A stretch of 64,000 bases of DNA from contig NC_051134.1 in assembly GCF_014839805.1 (NCBI RefSeq), forward strand, positions 12,679,170 through 12,743,169, given 5' to 3'. The translations under genes and the position numbers were made by a program. This document shows positions 1 to 13,329 of the stretch, piece after piece. The notes beneath the pieces were generated by a model. That model was not told the origin of the DNA. It did not search any database and saw only the letters and a list, made by a program, of their open reading frames with translations. This DNA is from Manduca sexta. Taxonomy: Eukaryota; Arthropoda; Insecta; Lepidoptera; Sphingidae. Position 1 is the first letter of the stretch; each line of letters opens with the position of its first letter.

Positions 1-695
1 TAGTACATATTTAATGTTATTATCGAAAACATGAAATCGTGTGGATTACATGTTGGATAATCTGAGTTTATCTTTATCTAAGCTCTTAAAACCTTGGATA
101 TCATTTAGTAGTTGGCAATTTTTCATAAAAGATTTACATATCTTACATTCTGAGGTAACAATATATCCCAAGCCGACCAGTAAAGCACGTAAAATGTACC
201 TTATCTTTGAAAATGTCTGCACCCATATAAATATATGTATAAATCATATAAAATCTACACACTTGCACTTGCACCACGTATTTTTTCTTTTTGGGGGTAG
301 CAGAGGTGTTATAACACACTTTTGACCAAATAAGTTAAATGGGTCCCAGGGAATAGAAATAACCCTATTGTAATTGACTGGGCCTAATTCCAAACACTAA
401 CCTAACAGTGAGCAGTAAAGTCCAGCATCAAATAAGTGTTGACTTACAAATATCAAATAAGTGTTGACTGCTATTAAAGCATTTATTAACCACCTCTTAA
501 GTTAAAACAAGTTTATAAGTAAGACTGTTAAAGTGTAGTTTTCCGGAACATGAATTAACCTGTATATTCATTTTGAGTAGGTCTGCATGCCAAATTTCAT
601 CCAAATCTCTTCAGTAATTTATATTATGTTCTAACAAACATTGAAATATCTTCACTTAACTTCACATTTATTATAATTTTCCTCGTTTTTCTTCA

Positions 696-726
696 TCCAT
701 ATCCATATCCATATCCATATCCATAC
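696..726. repeat. Microsatellite (CCATAT)n
   Basis: About five tandem copies of the hexamer. Confidence 0.85.
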
Positions 727-1668
727 GTAAAGCTGTATAGCAATTTAAGAAAATTTGAGTAAAATAGTAATCATTCGATCGCGCTGTCTTCGTTTTCGGT
801 AGCGCTTCCCTTACACCTGGTATTTTTGTCTACACTTACCTACATGTTTAGACAAAAATGTCGAATTGACAACGTGCTATCTTACCAGCTTACAAAACAA
901 GTGGTGCGCCTCGGCAACCTTTCTTTGCTAATAATAATAATGTTATCTTTATTTTGATTAAGTCTAAATACAACCAGCAATACAATACAATATTGTAATA
1001 TTATTTCTGAGTAGCGAGTCGCACATTGCATTTAGTTGTATTACGGATGTAGGTAAATGAAATTGTTTTGAGGTGAATGACCTAATGAACTTGCGTGGCT
1101 AAATCGTAATCTATTGTATGTACATACATTGTACATCATGATCTAAAATCGTAAAAGTAAAAAATTATTCCTGCGGCTAAACCGTTGATTATAATTTGAT
1201 AATTTTTGGTATACGTACTACTAACGTGATACTCGATATGTGGTTTCATTTAATGTCGCTATGTCGTCACCACCCTGTATAATAGTATAGATATATTACA
1301 CAACTACAAAATAAGGATAATATCAACAAATTTATTATTATTTAGCCTAGAATGTTTTTTATATCTAATCTAATTCAAGTGTAAATAATCTAAACCTGGA
1401 TTGATATTCAGGTTCGTATTATCATACCTTTATCGATTATATTTCAATCAATCAAAAATCAAATCCGATAAGTTGGATAAAATTTCACAACTAGGCGTTA
1501 TTGTTGTTAAAAATATTTTTATGAAACAAGAATTGTGTTATGTTAATATAATCTTTTCAGCCAAATAACATTATAGTCATCTATTTTTTAAATTGGATGG
1601 TCGGATGAAAAAAATATTTTTAATAACTATTGCATAGAAATTGCAAGCAAGTACCATTGGCACTGTTG

Positions 1669-1700
1669 TTCAAGTCGTACCTATTGAGGTACGACTTGAA
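1669..1700. repeat. Perfect 14-bp hairpin, 4-nt loop
   Basis: ttcaagtcgtacct, loop attg, aggtacgacttgaa. It has no neighbouring gene. Confidence 0.7.
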
Positions 1701-2390
1701 CAAACACTACGTCCTAGCTTAAGTAAGGATTTCTTGTTTATATTTGAATACATTTTCTTATTAGATATTTTTATCACTGCTGATAATTTTGTTCCTATCA
1801 GTATTATCTTATATATTATTGGGGTTTTGTCCAAGAATTTACCTAACATGTTCCTCACAGTGTTAATCTAATCTATGATGTAATTTTTACTATGAAAACA
1901 TTGTCATCGTGTTTAGTATTGTCATATACAGCAGTTACATTTTGAATACTTTAACCCATTAAAATAGACACACTGATTCTTTATCATTATCTACATTAAT
2001 TTTCAAAAAAAGCAGAAAAAAGACAATAGCGTATTAGTGAACATAAACTAGTATCACTATAATTAATCATCGTTCTGAAGAATTTTTAACTTCACCATTT
2101 GTCTGGGCTTTGAATATTTTAGAAATATCAAAAATCCCCCAAAAGATAGTCTTAATGTACTGTCTAGTAGATACGTATATCTATGCGGAACGTTATAGTC
2201 CTGCGAAGAATTATTACGTACGCACCTGGCGGCGGATAACTTGCCACTTTACGGATGCGTGCATTAACGAGGCTGGGTACTATGCCGCTCGGTTATGTCG
2301 GCTTATTGACCTTGTAATATTTTGTACAGATTTGTGAATGGCTTATTATAAAGTTTAAACTATGTGCTTAGAATGTGGTAAAATAGACGA

Positions 2391-2496
2391 CATGACTCCG
2401 TGTCGTTTTAACATGATTGGTTGAGAAACTAATACGTGACTGACGCATTGGTCTCTCAACCAATCACAAATATTAAAATTAAACGCTACATGAGTC
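2391..2496. repeat. Small foldback element
   Basis: The perfect inner stem tgattggttgaga / tctcaaccaatca is flanked by imperfect outer arms (gactccgtgtcgttttaa against the inverse of ttaaaattaaacgctacatgagtc). Confidence 0.55.
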
Positions 2497-2596
2497 GCGT
2501 TTTTTTTTACTTTTAAGGGGTGTGATCTGTGATTTTGGCGATTACTTATATAAGGTACTTTACCGCCGTTTTAAATTAACCGACTGCAATCGATCT

Positions 2597-2944
2597 GCAA
2601 CGGGAGCGGCGATAGCCTAGTTGGGTGTGGAACGGACTGCCGAGACGAATGCCGCAGGTTCAAATCCCAAGGGCACACACCTCTGACTTTTCTAAAAAAT
2701 CATGTGTGTATTCTTTGTGAATTTATCGTTCGCTTTAACGGTGAAGGAAAACATCGTGAGGAAACCTGCACATCTGAGAAGTTCTCTATAGGAATTTCGA
2801 AGGTGTGTGAAGTCTGCCAATCCGCACTAGGCCAGCGTGGTGGACTAAGGCCTAATCCCTCTCAGTAGTAGAGGAGGCCCGTGCTCAGCAGTGGGCAAGT
2901 ATATAATACAGGGCTGTTATTATTATTATTATTATTATTATTAT
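2597..2944 (+). mobile_element. tRNA-headed SINE (family A), full copy with target-site duplication
   Basis: A pol III A box TAGCCTAGTTGG is at 2613-2624 and B box GGTTCAAATCC at 2657-2667. A conserved core follows (gtgaaggaaaacatcgtgag and onward), then a 3' part and a tail of ATT repeats. AATCGATCT flanks both sides (2588-2596 and 2945-2953), the duplication made on insertion. Both boxes match consensus, so it is a young copy. Confidence 0.88.
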
Positions 2945-2953
2945 AATCGATCT

Positions 2954-4701
2954 TTATGGATGAATGCAAAAATGGACCAGTCAGAGTAAAATGTTTGATA
3001 TGTTTATGAATAACTTATCTCAATTGTTTGTTTTCGGTGTCGGATTGGATGTCAAGATTAGCACTATTTTTGTATTTTGGGCTCGGCAAGGTGACTTCAC
3101 TGCATCTGGTGTTAAGTGATTATTGATATAATATATTATTAGTTAATTAATTTCAATATTATTAGTATTAGGTTAAGTCGTGAGTTTGTAAAATTGTATT
3201 AGATGGCGTCGTGAACTGAGATTATCGTTCTTCTTATTGGCTTTTATTTCTTTTTCAGATCGTTAATGTGTTTTAGAATAAAATAGATTCTCATTTTTGT
3301 TATAATTAGCAGAATAGTAATGAATGTACTTATGCCATGGCATCGGATTTATTGCTGGCTATCATTTTTTTATACCAGGAAGTTGGTCTTTTAATTAAAA
3401 GTAATTACTACTCGGCCTGTATAGGGACAGACCCAGTGGTTTGGTGCGATGCTAATATCTAAGGAAAGGATTGAAGATTAGTTTTTTTTATGTTTAAACG
3501 TAGTAATATTTAACATTTTGTGTCTAGTGATTTCGGTTGTTGTAAGATATTATCCAAATATTTAAAATAATGTTAATGTTGGTTTCAATTTGGGAACTGC
3601 AGTTTAGAACTTGTAAATTGCTTATTTTTTTTTTAATATTTTTGCCTCCGCCTATATGCAATTTCTTTTCAGGGAAAAAAGTGACTTAGATATCTCTCTG
3701 AAACGTCTACCTGAAAGTTAAGAACACCTTCAAATAAGTTGAATCGTTTTACTGTTGGTTTAAAAAACAGACATTATGTTATATTAAATTTATATCCAAT
3801 TAAGTAAATTCCTATCGGAACGTAGATTAACACTGACAATATATCACTCATGGTTTATTGACGTCATTGTGAATGATTCATAATTATTATTATTGGATAG
3901 ACATAATCAACCACAATCAACAGTATAAAATATTATAAAAACGATACAGAAAGATATAAGTACTTTAATACTTATATCGGTCTGTGTCTAATATGGAAAG
4001 CCAACTCTACTAACAACAAAAAAAATATATAGTTATATCCAAATTATAAAGCCAAAAACTATAGCTTCTCGACGTTTGTATATATAGATGAAGATTATTT
4101 CTTCTAGATATCCTGCAAAGAAAACCACTGAATGAATGAATCTTATTACCACACAATAAGAAACATATTCGTGCATTGACATTCTGGCAAGACCCTAAAA
4201 AGTAATCTTCCTGATTGGGAAACAACAAAAACCGGGTCAGTGTTACATCCTCGCAAATTGTTACGACCTACTACATTATTAATTAGTTAGAAGGAAAAGT
4301 TCTTCTAAGAAGTTTAATGTTCTATTAGCACGCAACAATACATATGTTAGTAACGGAGAGTGGGATTACCGCAGTAGACTATTCAACCCAGATAACTGCA
4401 TTAAGTGCCAAAAAAGTTCATCCAACCTTTGGAGAGCGTTGCGCGTTCTGTTCTAGTTTTTCGAAGCACAATACTTTTAGCTGTGTCAGTATTTGTGTAG
4501 TTTTATATCATCCTATCGTTCGTTAACGAAATAATTGTAGGTACGTCATATGCACTAGTATTGGCGGATATAACTTGCGGTTTAGCCAGTCACGTATTCC
4601 TAATTGAAGCGAGATAGTGTCGTTTTATATGCACGTGGATTAACAGCTCACTGACTGAACTTGAGCTTCGGTGATGGCATGCATATGACAATATTTTTGT
4701 A
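2954..4701. other. No gene recognised
   Basis: AT-rich. An acceptor-like tttcttttcag at about 3673 has no coding partner. Otherwise featureless. Confidence 0.6.
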
Positions 4702-4913
4702 TATAGTTAGGGAGCCTTATTCCGTCTACGGGGCAAATCCGTCTATTTACAATTTCAAGTTGAAGAACAGCTTTGATAGTCGTATAGGTAAATAGTGTAT
4801 TTTTGACTATCTTACCTAAACGCCTAACATAGCTGTTTTAGATAAGAACTTCTGTAACTATAAAAAGACGGATATGCCCCCGTAGACGGAATTGGACCGT
4901 AGGGGTAACTATA
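4702..4913. mobile_element. Foldback (long inverted repeat) element, family E
   Basis: The left arm tatagttagggagccttattccgtctacggggca is inverted at the right end (tgcccccgtagacggaattgg...taactata, ending 4913). The arms continue inward imperfectly (cagctttgatagtcgtataggtaaatag against a matching right arm), leaving a small loop. It is non-coding and MITE-like. Confidence 0.75.
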
Positions 4914-7109
4914 CCTTTAAAATTTGCAACGTAATTCTTTTTGTACAGTCCTGCTGTTAAATAGACTTTGCCTGAATAGTAAAAGCATTACAATTATACC
5001 TTTGACTAAACAAAGCTCTTCTACTTTCATTTTTAAAGGCCTGATGAATGATATCTCGCTTGAGCGAATTGTAAAGATAATTGAAATGTAGCAGAAAGCA
5101 AAGCAAAGCTATATCTCTGTTATTGTTTGCCATTTATTGCGAATGAATGTTACAATTGGAAACAGCTAATTTTATGCTAATTTTATCCTCACTCCTTACC
5201 CCAATTACAATTAATTGGACGTTTATCAAAATACTCCTTTAAAATATTTAGTTTAAACGCTAGAAACTGAAACTATTATTTGAAGCAATTAATAAGAGGC
5301 GTACGGTAAATTTAGTGCCAGTTACAAAGCCGTATGTGGTGGCGGTCGCGCGGTTTTATGTTTAATTAGTTTTACCTGCGACTTCGCCTAAATTAAAAAC
5401 GAACTTTGCTGGACGGAATTTACCTTCACTGTGTAGGCTACGCTAAATTTATTCATTTAACTTTTATTCCGTATGAATGATTTCATTACATTTCGAGTGG
5501 AATGGATGGGATTTGTTTGCATGTTGTATTTTTTTTTTAAATTGAGAATTCGGTGGAATAAAACATGTATCTATTTGTATACATTTTTTTTTTTAATGGC
5601 GAGCCCAAGTAGCTTTAATATATTCAACCTTATAACCAATGGGGTTTCGAATATTAAATTTTTTTTTAGAAGGTACATACTCAAATACCAACGTCATATA
5701 AGGAAGTTGGCGTCGTTCTCACTCCTAGCATCCTTTGCTTTAAGCTGTGCGTTATCAAGCATTCAATGGTATAAATATTATTAAATATAAGATTACATAA
5801 TATTCTTCTACGTGCCATTATTTCAGTCTCAATAGCGTAGTTAAGGCGGCAGGGGCGGCCCGAATCGGACGACCCTTGTAGAGTAGGAAAAATCCTAAAA
5901 CAAAACCTTATATTACTTTGGTCATATGTCATGTACCAGTAGCTATGCGGAGCGTATATAATGTTTGTAGTTTTCTTTTCAATTTTTTTAAAATTAATTT
6001 AGTTTTTTTTCCCCGAACAAAAAACATCTACAACTATTCGTATCACCAAAGGTTTCAAGTTTTTTCCGAATATACTTTAGGTTTTAGGCATCAAAAAGTA
6101 GAATGGCTCATGTACCAGTAGTTATGCGGAGCGTATATGACTTATTTATAGTTTTTTTTTTATTAATTTTGATTTTTTTTTCTTACCTAGAGACGACAAA
6201 TTATAACACCTCTCCCTCCCGGCGTTAAGAACCCATGATACGTGGTTGCACTATTGCAAAAACAACTTGGCAAAGTATTTATTACCGAAATTGAAATGTT
6301 ACCTACGTTACATATTGAATCCTTCTATGGTAACAAATGGTGTTAGTTAACCGGGCAACATATTTCATATTTTACAAAATACTTGCTATTCAACCTTGTG
6401 ACTAAAATAATTTTCTATATTAATTGTAAAGAAAAAGCACCTTTGGCACGATAATAACTTTACCAAGTTTTTTCCTTCATCGAAAGTAAACACTCAGGGC
6501 TTAGGAAGAATAGAGCTAATTTTCTATTACAAAAGCCCTTAATTTCCCCCGTGCTACAGTCTTTGAGTCGCTACTAGTTGTTAATTACAGAATATTGGCT
6601 TGGGTAGCCGTGTCTATAATCAAGGATCTTAGTATTAACTCAGATTGTATGGAAGTAGATTACAAGATTCTATTATAAAATAATTGTAAAGGATATATTT
6701 TCTTTGGTATGTGAGTAGGTTTTGGTTTCTAGACATTGAGTTATTAAGTAAATTAATGTTATTAAAACGGAAATATGCATTTTATATCCGAAAAGGTTTT
6801 TAAAAATTAATAATGATTATTTGTATTGTTTTATATGAAACAGCAGGAACAGTGTTAATTGGTAGATATAAATAATGTTTTAAATGATTATCATATTTCT
6901 TAATGTATCTCTTTGAAACATACAAAATGTGATGTTTAACATTTTTAAACGATTAATGCATTACCAACGTTACTTTGAGTGCTATATTTTATACATTTTC
7001 TATAATAAATTATACTTTAAACAATTATCCAAAGGAATATCATTAGATAGAAGAGATTTATGCTTTTCCACTATATTTGTTTGCATTGTATTAGCTCGTA
7101 CCTATCCCT
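4914..7109. other. No gene recognised; direct-repeat pair only
   Basis: AT-rich with several long T runs. The two frames at 5473 and 5918 are low-complexity and Phe-rich, with no motif. Confidence 0.55.
5930..6138. repeat. Pair of 30-bp direct repeats 179 bp apart
   Basis: catgtaccagtagctatgcg...gcgtatat at 5930-5959 recurs at 6109-6138 with one mismatch, and both are followed by T-rich runs. It may be a two-unit decayed satellite or the two ends of a small insertion. Confidence 0.65.
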
Positions 7110-7178
7110 GAATTCTATAAGCTACTTTTTACCCCGGAAATGTACAATATACGGACGGAGCCGCGAGCAAAAGCTAGG
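7110..7178 (+). repeat. 3' part of the CTAG-ending dispersed repeat
   Basis: taagctactttttaccccggaaat ... ggacggagccgcgagcaaaagctagg, only the terminal part. Confidence 0.5.
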
Positions 7179-7261
7179 TTTAAAATAATTATGAAATGAA
7201 GTCATGGTTTGCTAAACTTCATCAAAAAATGTTTTAAAGGATATAAATACTATTAAAATAA

Positions 7262-7500
7262 AAAATTGGACTTTATCACGATTTTTTATGTTATAATTTT
7301 CGCTCAACGTTTCGAAGACTGCAGCCTTCGTGGTCACAAAAAGGACTAAGGTGTTGGTCGCCCGAAAAATCATACAATATCTATCTACATTTTACAATTA
7401 TACAAAATTAAGTGCAAAATGTAGGTAGAAATCCGAAACATAGTTTCATTTTAATGTCTACCAAACGCGTAAACATAAGAAATCATTAAGATATAATTAC
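7262..7500. mobile_element. Family C terminal-inverted-repeat element
   Basis: It has a central block acgtttcgaagactgcagccttcgtggtcac...ggactaaggtgttggtcgcccgaaaa, then acattttacaattatac, and a right end gcgtaaacataagaaatcatta. Other copies show that the left end is the inverse of this right end. It is non-coding. Confidence 0.65.
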
Positions 7501-8060
7501 TAATTTTCAGCACTACTTCAAACACCCGTTGGAAACAGAGAAGTGTTATAAGTTTTATTACGGATATTTTAATCTGAAAGTTCATAAAGATGTTTGTATG
7601 TTAGCACACCGCGTACGCGTGCAAATCACTCAATAGATTTGAACTAAATTTGGCATAAATATAGATCTAACCCTGGATTAATTCATAGCTTACTTTACCC
7701 TAAAAAAATCCACATCGCGACTTAATTCCGAAAAAAAGATACAATCGAAGCTGGAATTACGAGTTACTGATCAAAATTAAACAGGAAAGGAGATTTGTAT
7801 AGTTTGTTTGTTTACCTATTTATTATTATTGATGAAACATAATATAAAACCAGATTTCCGAACTGATGCTGGTTGTAGGATATATTTTATATCCGCCCGG
7901 ATAGCGACCACTGTACACAAGGTATTAAAACCCGCCACAATGGTCAACCTAAATGTATTGCATTCCGGGATCAGCCTGTGTACATCCGGTTCTCACGAGC
8001 CAGGTTAACTGTGTCTATTGCCCGTATTAAAAAAACAAACTTCATTTTAGAAGTAAGATC

Positions 8061-8271
8061 GGGAAGCCCTATTCCGTTTATAGGGCAATATATTGCAATT
8101 ATGGGCGTTCTATTCGAAGGACAGCTTCGATAGCCGTATTTATCTATACGGCTACAGTCGACAGTCAAATAATCACCTATTTACACATGGCTATTAAAGC
8201 TGTCCTTCGATTAGAGCGCCCGTAATTGCAAAAAGACGGATGTGCATCCGTAGATGGAGTAGGGCCCAATG
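8061..8271. mobile_element. Foldback element, family E, second copy
   Basis: It has the same termini and length as the 4702 element: gggaagccctattccg, gggcgttctattcgaaggacagcttcgatagccgtat and the inverse attaaagctgtccttcgattagagcgcccgtaattgc. The inner arms pair better than in the first copy. Confidence 0.75.
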
Positions 8272-8803
8272 ACCTTAATCAAAGGTTTAAAAAGTACTTG
8301 AGTCGGAATAATATTTATTTTTTAATGGACATGTTGTGATTAAGATTAATTTGTGCACACAGAGATGAAAATACAACACAATTAGTTATCCCCAAACAGT
8401 AGTTTCGCCTACCTTCTCTGAACATTTCGTATTAAAGTTTAGAAAGCTTTGTCAGTGCAAGATTACATTAAAATTCAGACAACTCTTAGCGCACTTACAG
8501 AGTTTTAATTAAATTCACTAATATCTAGTTTAGAGCTCAGAGATTTTGAATTAGGTGGTATTTTAATGACTTTGTGACGCGCAAATGTTTGTCCTGGGAG
8601 GTGCTGTCTCATTAACGGTAAAAAGTTGTGTTGGTTAATATTTCCAGCAGCACTAAGTGCACCAAAATGGACTGTAATAGCACCACGGTGAACTTAGCTG
8701 CACAATTAGCGTGTAAAAATGTCGCTGCGGAATATCTCTGAGGTAGAACCTCGAATTAGCACTTAGCTAATGCACTATGAATGGATTTTATTGCTTATAA
8801 TAG

Positions 8804-9099
8804 TGATAGGTCTTTAATGTGTGAGAGTCCGCCTAGGTATCAACGCAATGTCTATTTCTGCCATCAAGCAGCAGTGTGTAGTCACTGTTGTGTTCCAGTT
8901 TGAAGGAAATTGTAGCCATTGTACCTACTGGACATAATAAGACTTAATATCTCATGTCTCAGGATGGCGAGCGCAGTGAAATACGAAACAATACTTTGTT
9001 ATTCAAGGTGTTGGATGGTGTTTTTACTATTTATGAGCGATCGAATCACTTACCATCAGGCGAACGGCAAGCAAGTTTAGTTACTTAAAGCAATAAATA
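8804..9099 (+). repeat. Family B repeat (about 300 bp), + copy
   Basis: It shares ordered blocks with six other copies: tgagagtccgcctaggta, caatgtctatttctgcc, ctactggacataataagactta, tctcatgtctcaggatggcg, gtgttggatggtg and taccatcaggcgaacggcaag, ending near caataaat. It carries no reading frame. A constant 3' end with an A-rich tail is most like the 3' part of a LINE or a SINE built on one. The class is not certain. Confidence 0.8.
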
Positions 9100-9729
9100 T
9101 AATGACTGGTATTGGTAATTGTTCATACGTAAATACTAACAAATTATGTCTTTACGATATACCTAGGTATTAGAATAGAATAATAGTAAAATTTACATGA
9201 AATTTTTAGTGCATATTTTCCTGTAATTTACGCGCGTTACCACTATAAATTTATTAGTTAATAAGATACTTATATACGGTTTAAACTTAAGTATTGAGTA
9301 AAGAGACCTAGATAAAAACTTAAGCGAAATAAAACATACGTCTTTATGAAAAATTTAAAACAACAACGTAATGTTTCTTCTCTTTCTTATAAATAGATTT
9401 AATTTTATTTATGTATTTAATCCACTTAATTAACTTTGCCATTGGACTCTGTCATTTGTTTGACCGACTTTATTTCATTATTAACGCTTAACGACTTTTA
9501 TTAACAACGTTGTGAAGATTTACGATGGGCCAAACTTGATCGTCGATAAATTAATAAATCATTAGATTGTGCCCAACGATTTACACTTTATTGTTTCGCT
9601 TTTGATTTTGTATAATATTTGGTATAAGTTTATTTATTTTGAGGTGGCCATTTGAAGGAATTATTTTACGCGTTACACACTCGAACAGTTAACTATCCAA
9701 TCAAAAGCCCAAACTGAAGGGAACCATAA

Positions 9730-9850
9730 TTTCTTATGTTTATGCGAATGTTAGACATTAAAATAAAACAATTTTTAGGTATTTATCGCAGTTTTAATAT
9801 TATAATTTGCTCTTGACGTTTCGAAGACTGAAGCTGAAAGGAATAAGTTC
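9730..9850. mobile_element. Family C element, left half
   Basis: Begins ttcttatgtttatgcgaatgttagacattaaaataaaac, the inverse of the right end of the 7262 copy. It then has tatcgcagttttaatattataattt and acgtttcgaagactg, and breaks off. Confidence 0.65.
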
Positions 9851-11344
9851 GTCTTGTTCGTTCGTTTCAAGACGATCGCTGTTTACCTATCTTGATCCAT
9901 CGCTGCCGAATCCAGGAACTCATTCTCACAATAATGCATGACGAAATCGCTCCTGTAAAAATTTCCAAAAAATATATTCAAAATAAAGTTCTCTGCCGCG
10001 TCTGTCTGTCTATTTGAACACGATAAACTCAAAAAGTCGATGAAATTAAGTGTCGAGATAATTTCATACCCTGGGGAACACAAATGGTATATTTTATACC
10101 GGAACTTTTATCCTGGATATTAAGCTTAATCTACCTTACTTACTTTACTTTTTTACCTTTTATCTTTCACACGAGCGAAGCCGCTACCAAAAGCTAGTTT
10201 TCAATAAAGAAACTTCCAAGAACCTAAACAAAGAGAACAACGGAATTATTAATAATATTCCTTTCATAGTCCGTGGTTCCTTAAATGAATAAGTTTTTTC
10301 GGTAATACCTTTTTTCATTTGTTCGGTTTTAACAAACATTTCGGAGCCGCCGCGCTGTGTTAAAGAAAAGCTTGATAAACGTGTACCGTAAATGTTTTTT
10401 CGTGTGAAATCACGTGCAAATTGGACAATGCTCAGGTTATATCATATACTATAAGTACGTGGCAATGATGCGGCACCGTTTATGTGTCGAATGCTGATAA
10501 ACAACTAAACTGTTTGTAAGGGTACAATTTATAAAAATAACGAAGTAATGTAACCACAAATTGTTGATTGAAGATATAACGCCATTATCTATTGATCTGA
10601 TAAAAAAATAAAGATAAATATTTTGAAATCCCTTTATAAGCAGATAAAAATAAAAAAACGATTAATTTTGTGAAATGGCACATTTTGTGAATTAATGTAA
10701 TGTGATATTTCTCTATGCATGACTATTCAGAATATAATATAATTATAATAGTGTTGTAAGATAACGATAAAGGCATGCATCTAAAAGGCTTTCGTTTACA
10801 ATTAAAAATCCAATTTCGGAAAGGGCACATGTTTCTAAACGTAATATAAATAATTTACTTTTATTTTTGGGATAGAATTTGGGTTCAATTAGCAATAAAA
10901 AATTACAGATGTTTTTTTATTGTTTGTTAATATAAATTTCTAGATATTTTACATTTATGAGATTTGCACTTTTTGAAATTGCATATTCAATTATTTCGAA
11001 CGCAGCTACATAATGCAACAAATACATTACAAATTCCATGTATATATTTGAGTTCTAAAGTAAATGGAAATGTACATCAAGATAACCAGAACTAAAAGCT
11101 TAGAATAGAAAACATTTTCAGTTCCATTTCACACTCCATTCGATCGCAAGAAAGAATGTTATCAGTATCAGAAAGTTCAAGTCGTTCGTTCCAATTTCTA
11201 TACTCAAAGAATAAAACGTTCGAAATTTAAAAATGAAAGCTAAAAGCATGAGACCAATGAATAAGTTACAGCAGGCCGAACGAAAAGTGGTGATAAAAAC
11301 ATAATCAGTGGCACCAGGATAAAACTAGATACTTTGTTATCGAC
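9851..11344. other. No gene recognised
   Basis: Apart from the repeat end at 10010-10196 this is AT-rich sequence with no supported coding segment. Confidence 0.55.
10010..10196 (+). repeat. 3' part of the CTAG-ending dispersed repeat
   Basis: cgataaactcaaaaagtcgatgaaatt ... ttataccggaacttttatcctgg ... cacgagcgaagccgctaccaaaagctagt. Confidence 0.5.
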
Positions 11345-11665
11345 AATGCACGATGGCCTAGTTGGAAATGGAATGGTCTGCTGAGACGGATGTCCGTAGT
11401 TTCAAAACACATACAAGTGGCTTTTTGAAATTATGTGATTTTTCTATCAATTATTATTCAATGGTGAAAGAAAACATCGTAAGGGAATCTACATACCTCA
11501 GAATTCTTTGAAATAATTTCATAATTTCAAAGGTGTGTGAAGTCTGCCAACCTCCAACGTGTACTACGCCGGCGTGGTAAATTAAGGCCTAAAACACCCT
11601 CTCAGTGCTAAAAAAGGCAAGCCGTGCTCAGCAGTGGACAGTATAGACTACAGGGCTGGTATAAT
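11345..11665 (+). mobile_element. Family A SINE, degenerate copy
   Basis: The order of blocks is the same as in the 2597 copy (tggcctagttgg head, gaaaacatcg core, gccgtgctcagcagtgg tail), with many substitutions and a damaged B box. It is an old copy, followed at once by a family B repeat. Confidence 0.8.
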
Positions 11666-11690
11666 TATTTTAATACAAAAGATATATTTA

Positions 11691-11990
11691 TTGGTAGGTC
11701 TCTCATATGTGAGAGTCGGCCTGGGTAAGTACCACCGCAATGTCTATTTCTGCCATCAAGCAGTAGTGTATAGTCACTGTTTTATTCCGGTTTAAAAGAA
11801 CTGTATCCAGTGTAACTACTGGACATAGTAAGACTTAACATCTCATGTCTCAAGATGGAGTGCGCAGTTGAATACCAAACAATACTTTGTAATTAAAAGT
11901 GCTGGATGGTGTTTCTACTATTTATGGGCGGTCGTATTCCTTACCATCAGGCGAACGGCAAGCTTGTCTCGTCATTTAAAGAATTAAAAA
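11691..11990 (+). repeat. Family B repeat, + copy
   Basis: It begins ttggtaggtctctcatatgtgagag and contains all shared blocks through gcgaacggcaagcttg, ending in an A-rich tail. It sits 25 bp downstream of the family A SINE at 11345. Confidence 0.8.
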
Positions 11991-12639
11991 TAACAATATT
12001 TTTTGCCATAAACACCTAACTTTCGAATACTCGCACTAAACCAATGAGTCAACGACATTAATGCTTTACCCGCTATCATAGTTCCTAGATCCAGTCCCGT
12101 TTTAATACGCAATGTGATATGATTAATCGGTTTTAATTCGTCTTTGTTTATGGGGTGATAAAACGCTGATTGATGTACGAAAAATAATGACGATACGTCA
12201 TTCAGGATCCATTGATCGTCATTAAAACGTCGTCGAATATCCGGTTCGCTTGTTGCGTTATCTGATGACTTAAAACTTTATGAATTATGACTCACTGAGA
12301 TAGGATGTTTCGGTATGTCTATTTTGTCAATAGAAGAGAGAATAATTTATTTTGAATAACATTATCGGTACTTAATTAAGGGCATTTTTTGTCTGATAAA
12401 AATACATCAAATTTAACCTGACTGAATATATATTATACATAAAATTGATATTTTTGTTTATATTGTACATTATCCTACAAATAAATTTTATCTACTTATT
12501 GTATGAAAAATCAGTTCTAAAGGAAAGACAACTTGTTTAGGTTTTTTTTATAATTTGCACTTATTCTCGGAATCATGAATCCGTAACCGTAAAGATAGTT
12601 GGCTCTCGTGTCATACGAGCTATTATTTTAGTAAATGGT

Positions 12640-12944
12640 GTTTTTTTTATTGTTTTGAATGATGAGAGCTTGCCGATCGCCTGATGGTAAGCGATACAAC
12701 CATCCATAAACAGTAGAAACACCATCCAATACCTTGAATTACAATGCATTGTTTGGTATTCCACTGCGCTCGCCATCCTGAGACATGAGGTGTTAAGTCT
12801 TATTATGTCCAGTAGTTATACTGTCTACAATGTCTTTCAAAGCGGGACACAACAATGACTACACACTACTGTTTGGCGGCAGAAATAGACATTGTAGTGG
12901 TACCTACTCACGCGGACTCTCACATATGAGACCTACCACCAGTA
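12640..12944 (-). repeat. Family B repeat, - copy
   Basis: The reverse-orientation blocks are cttgccgatcgcctgatggtaagcg, cgctcgccatcctgagacatgag and agacattgtagtggtacc. It lies inverted relative to the 11691 copy about 650 bp away. Confidence 0.8.
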
Positions 12945-13329
12945 AACAAAAAATAAATGTAATACATAAGTTACATAAATGATTTTCTATTAAATATGAA
13001 CATGTTACCAATTACCATCTTTAATTAAATGAGTTCAATTAAATTATAATAAATACATATTAATTTGTTTGGAAAATGTATATAATTTTTTTTTTTCTCA
13101 TACATTACTCATAATAAAGGCAACTTATAGAAAATATCAAATGATTTCGAGGTAATGGCTCAAAATACATTACTTTCCTCAAATTTGATTTAGCAGATTT
13201 TTTTTCTGAAATATCAAACATACAAACCTATTCATAACCATTAATATATAATTCTGAAGTGTCGATTCTTTGGCATAATAGATAAATCATTTAAAAATAT
13301 ATGTTTGTGGTGTTTGTCAAAAACATCAC

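Larger units (their letters stand above)
1..2390. other. No gene recognised
   Basis: AT-rich sequence with one microsatellite (696) and one small hairpin (1669). Short open frames lack splice or family support. Confidence 0.6.

Noticed and set aside
2605..2670. A possible functional tRNA gene
   Set aside because: A and B boxes are present, but the sequence continues into the SINE body and no tRNA cloverleaf or terminator follows.
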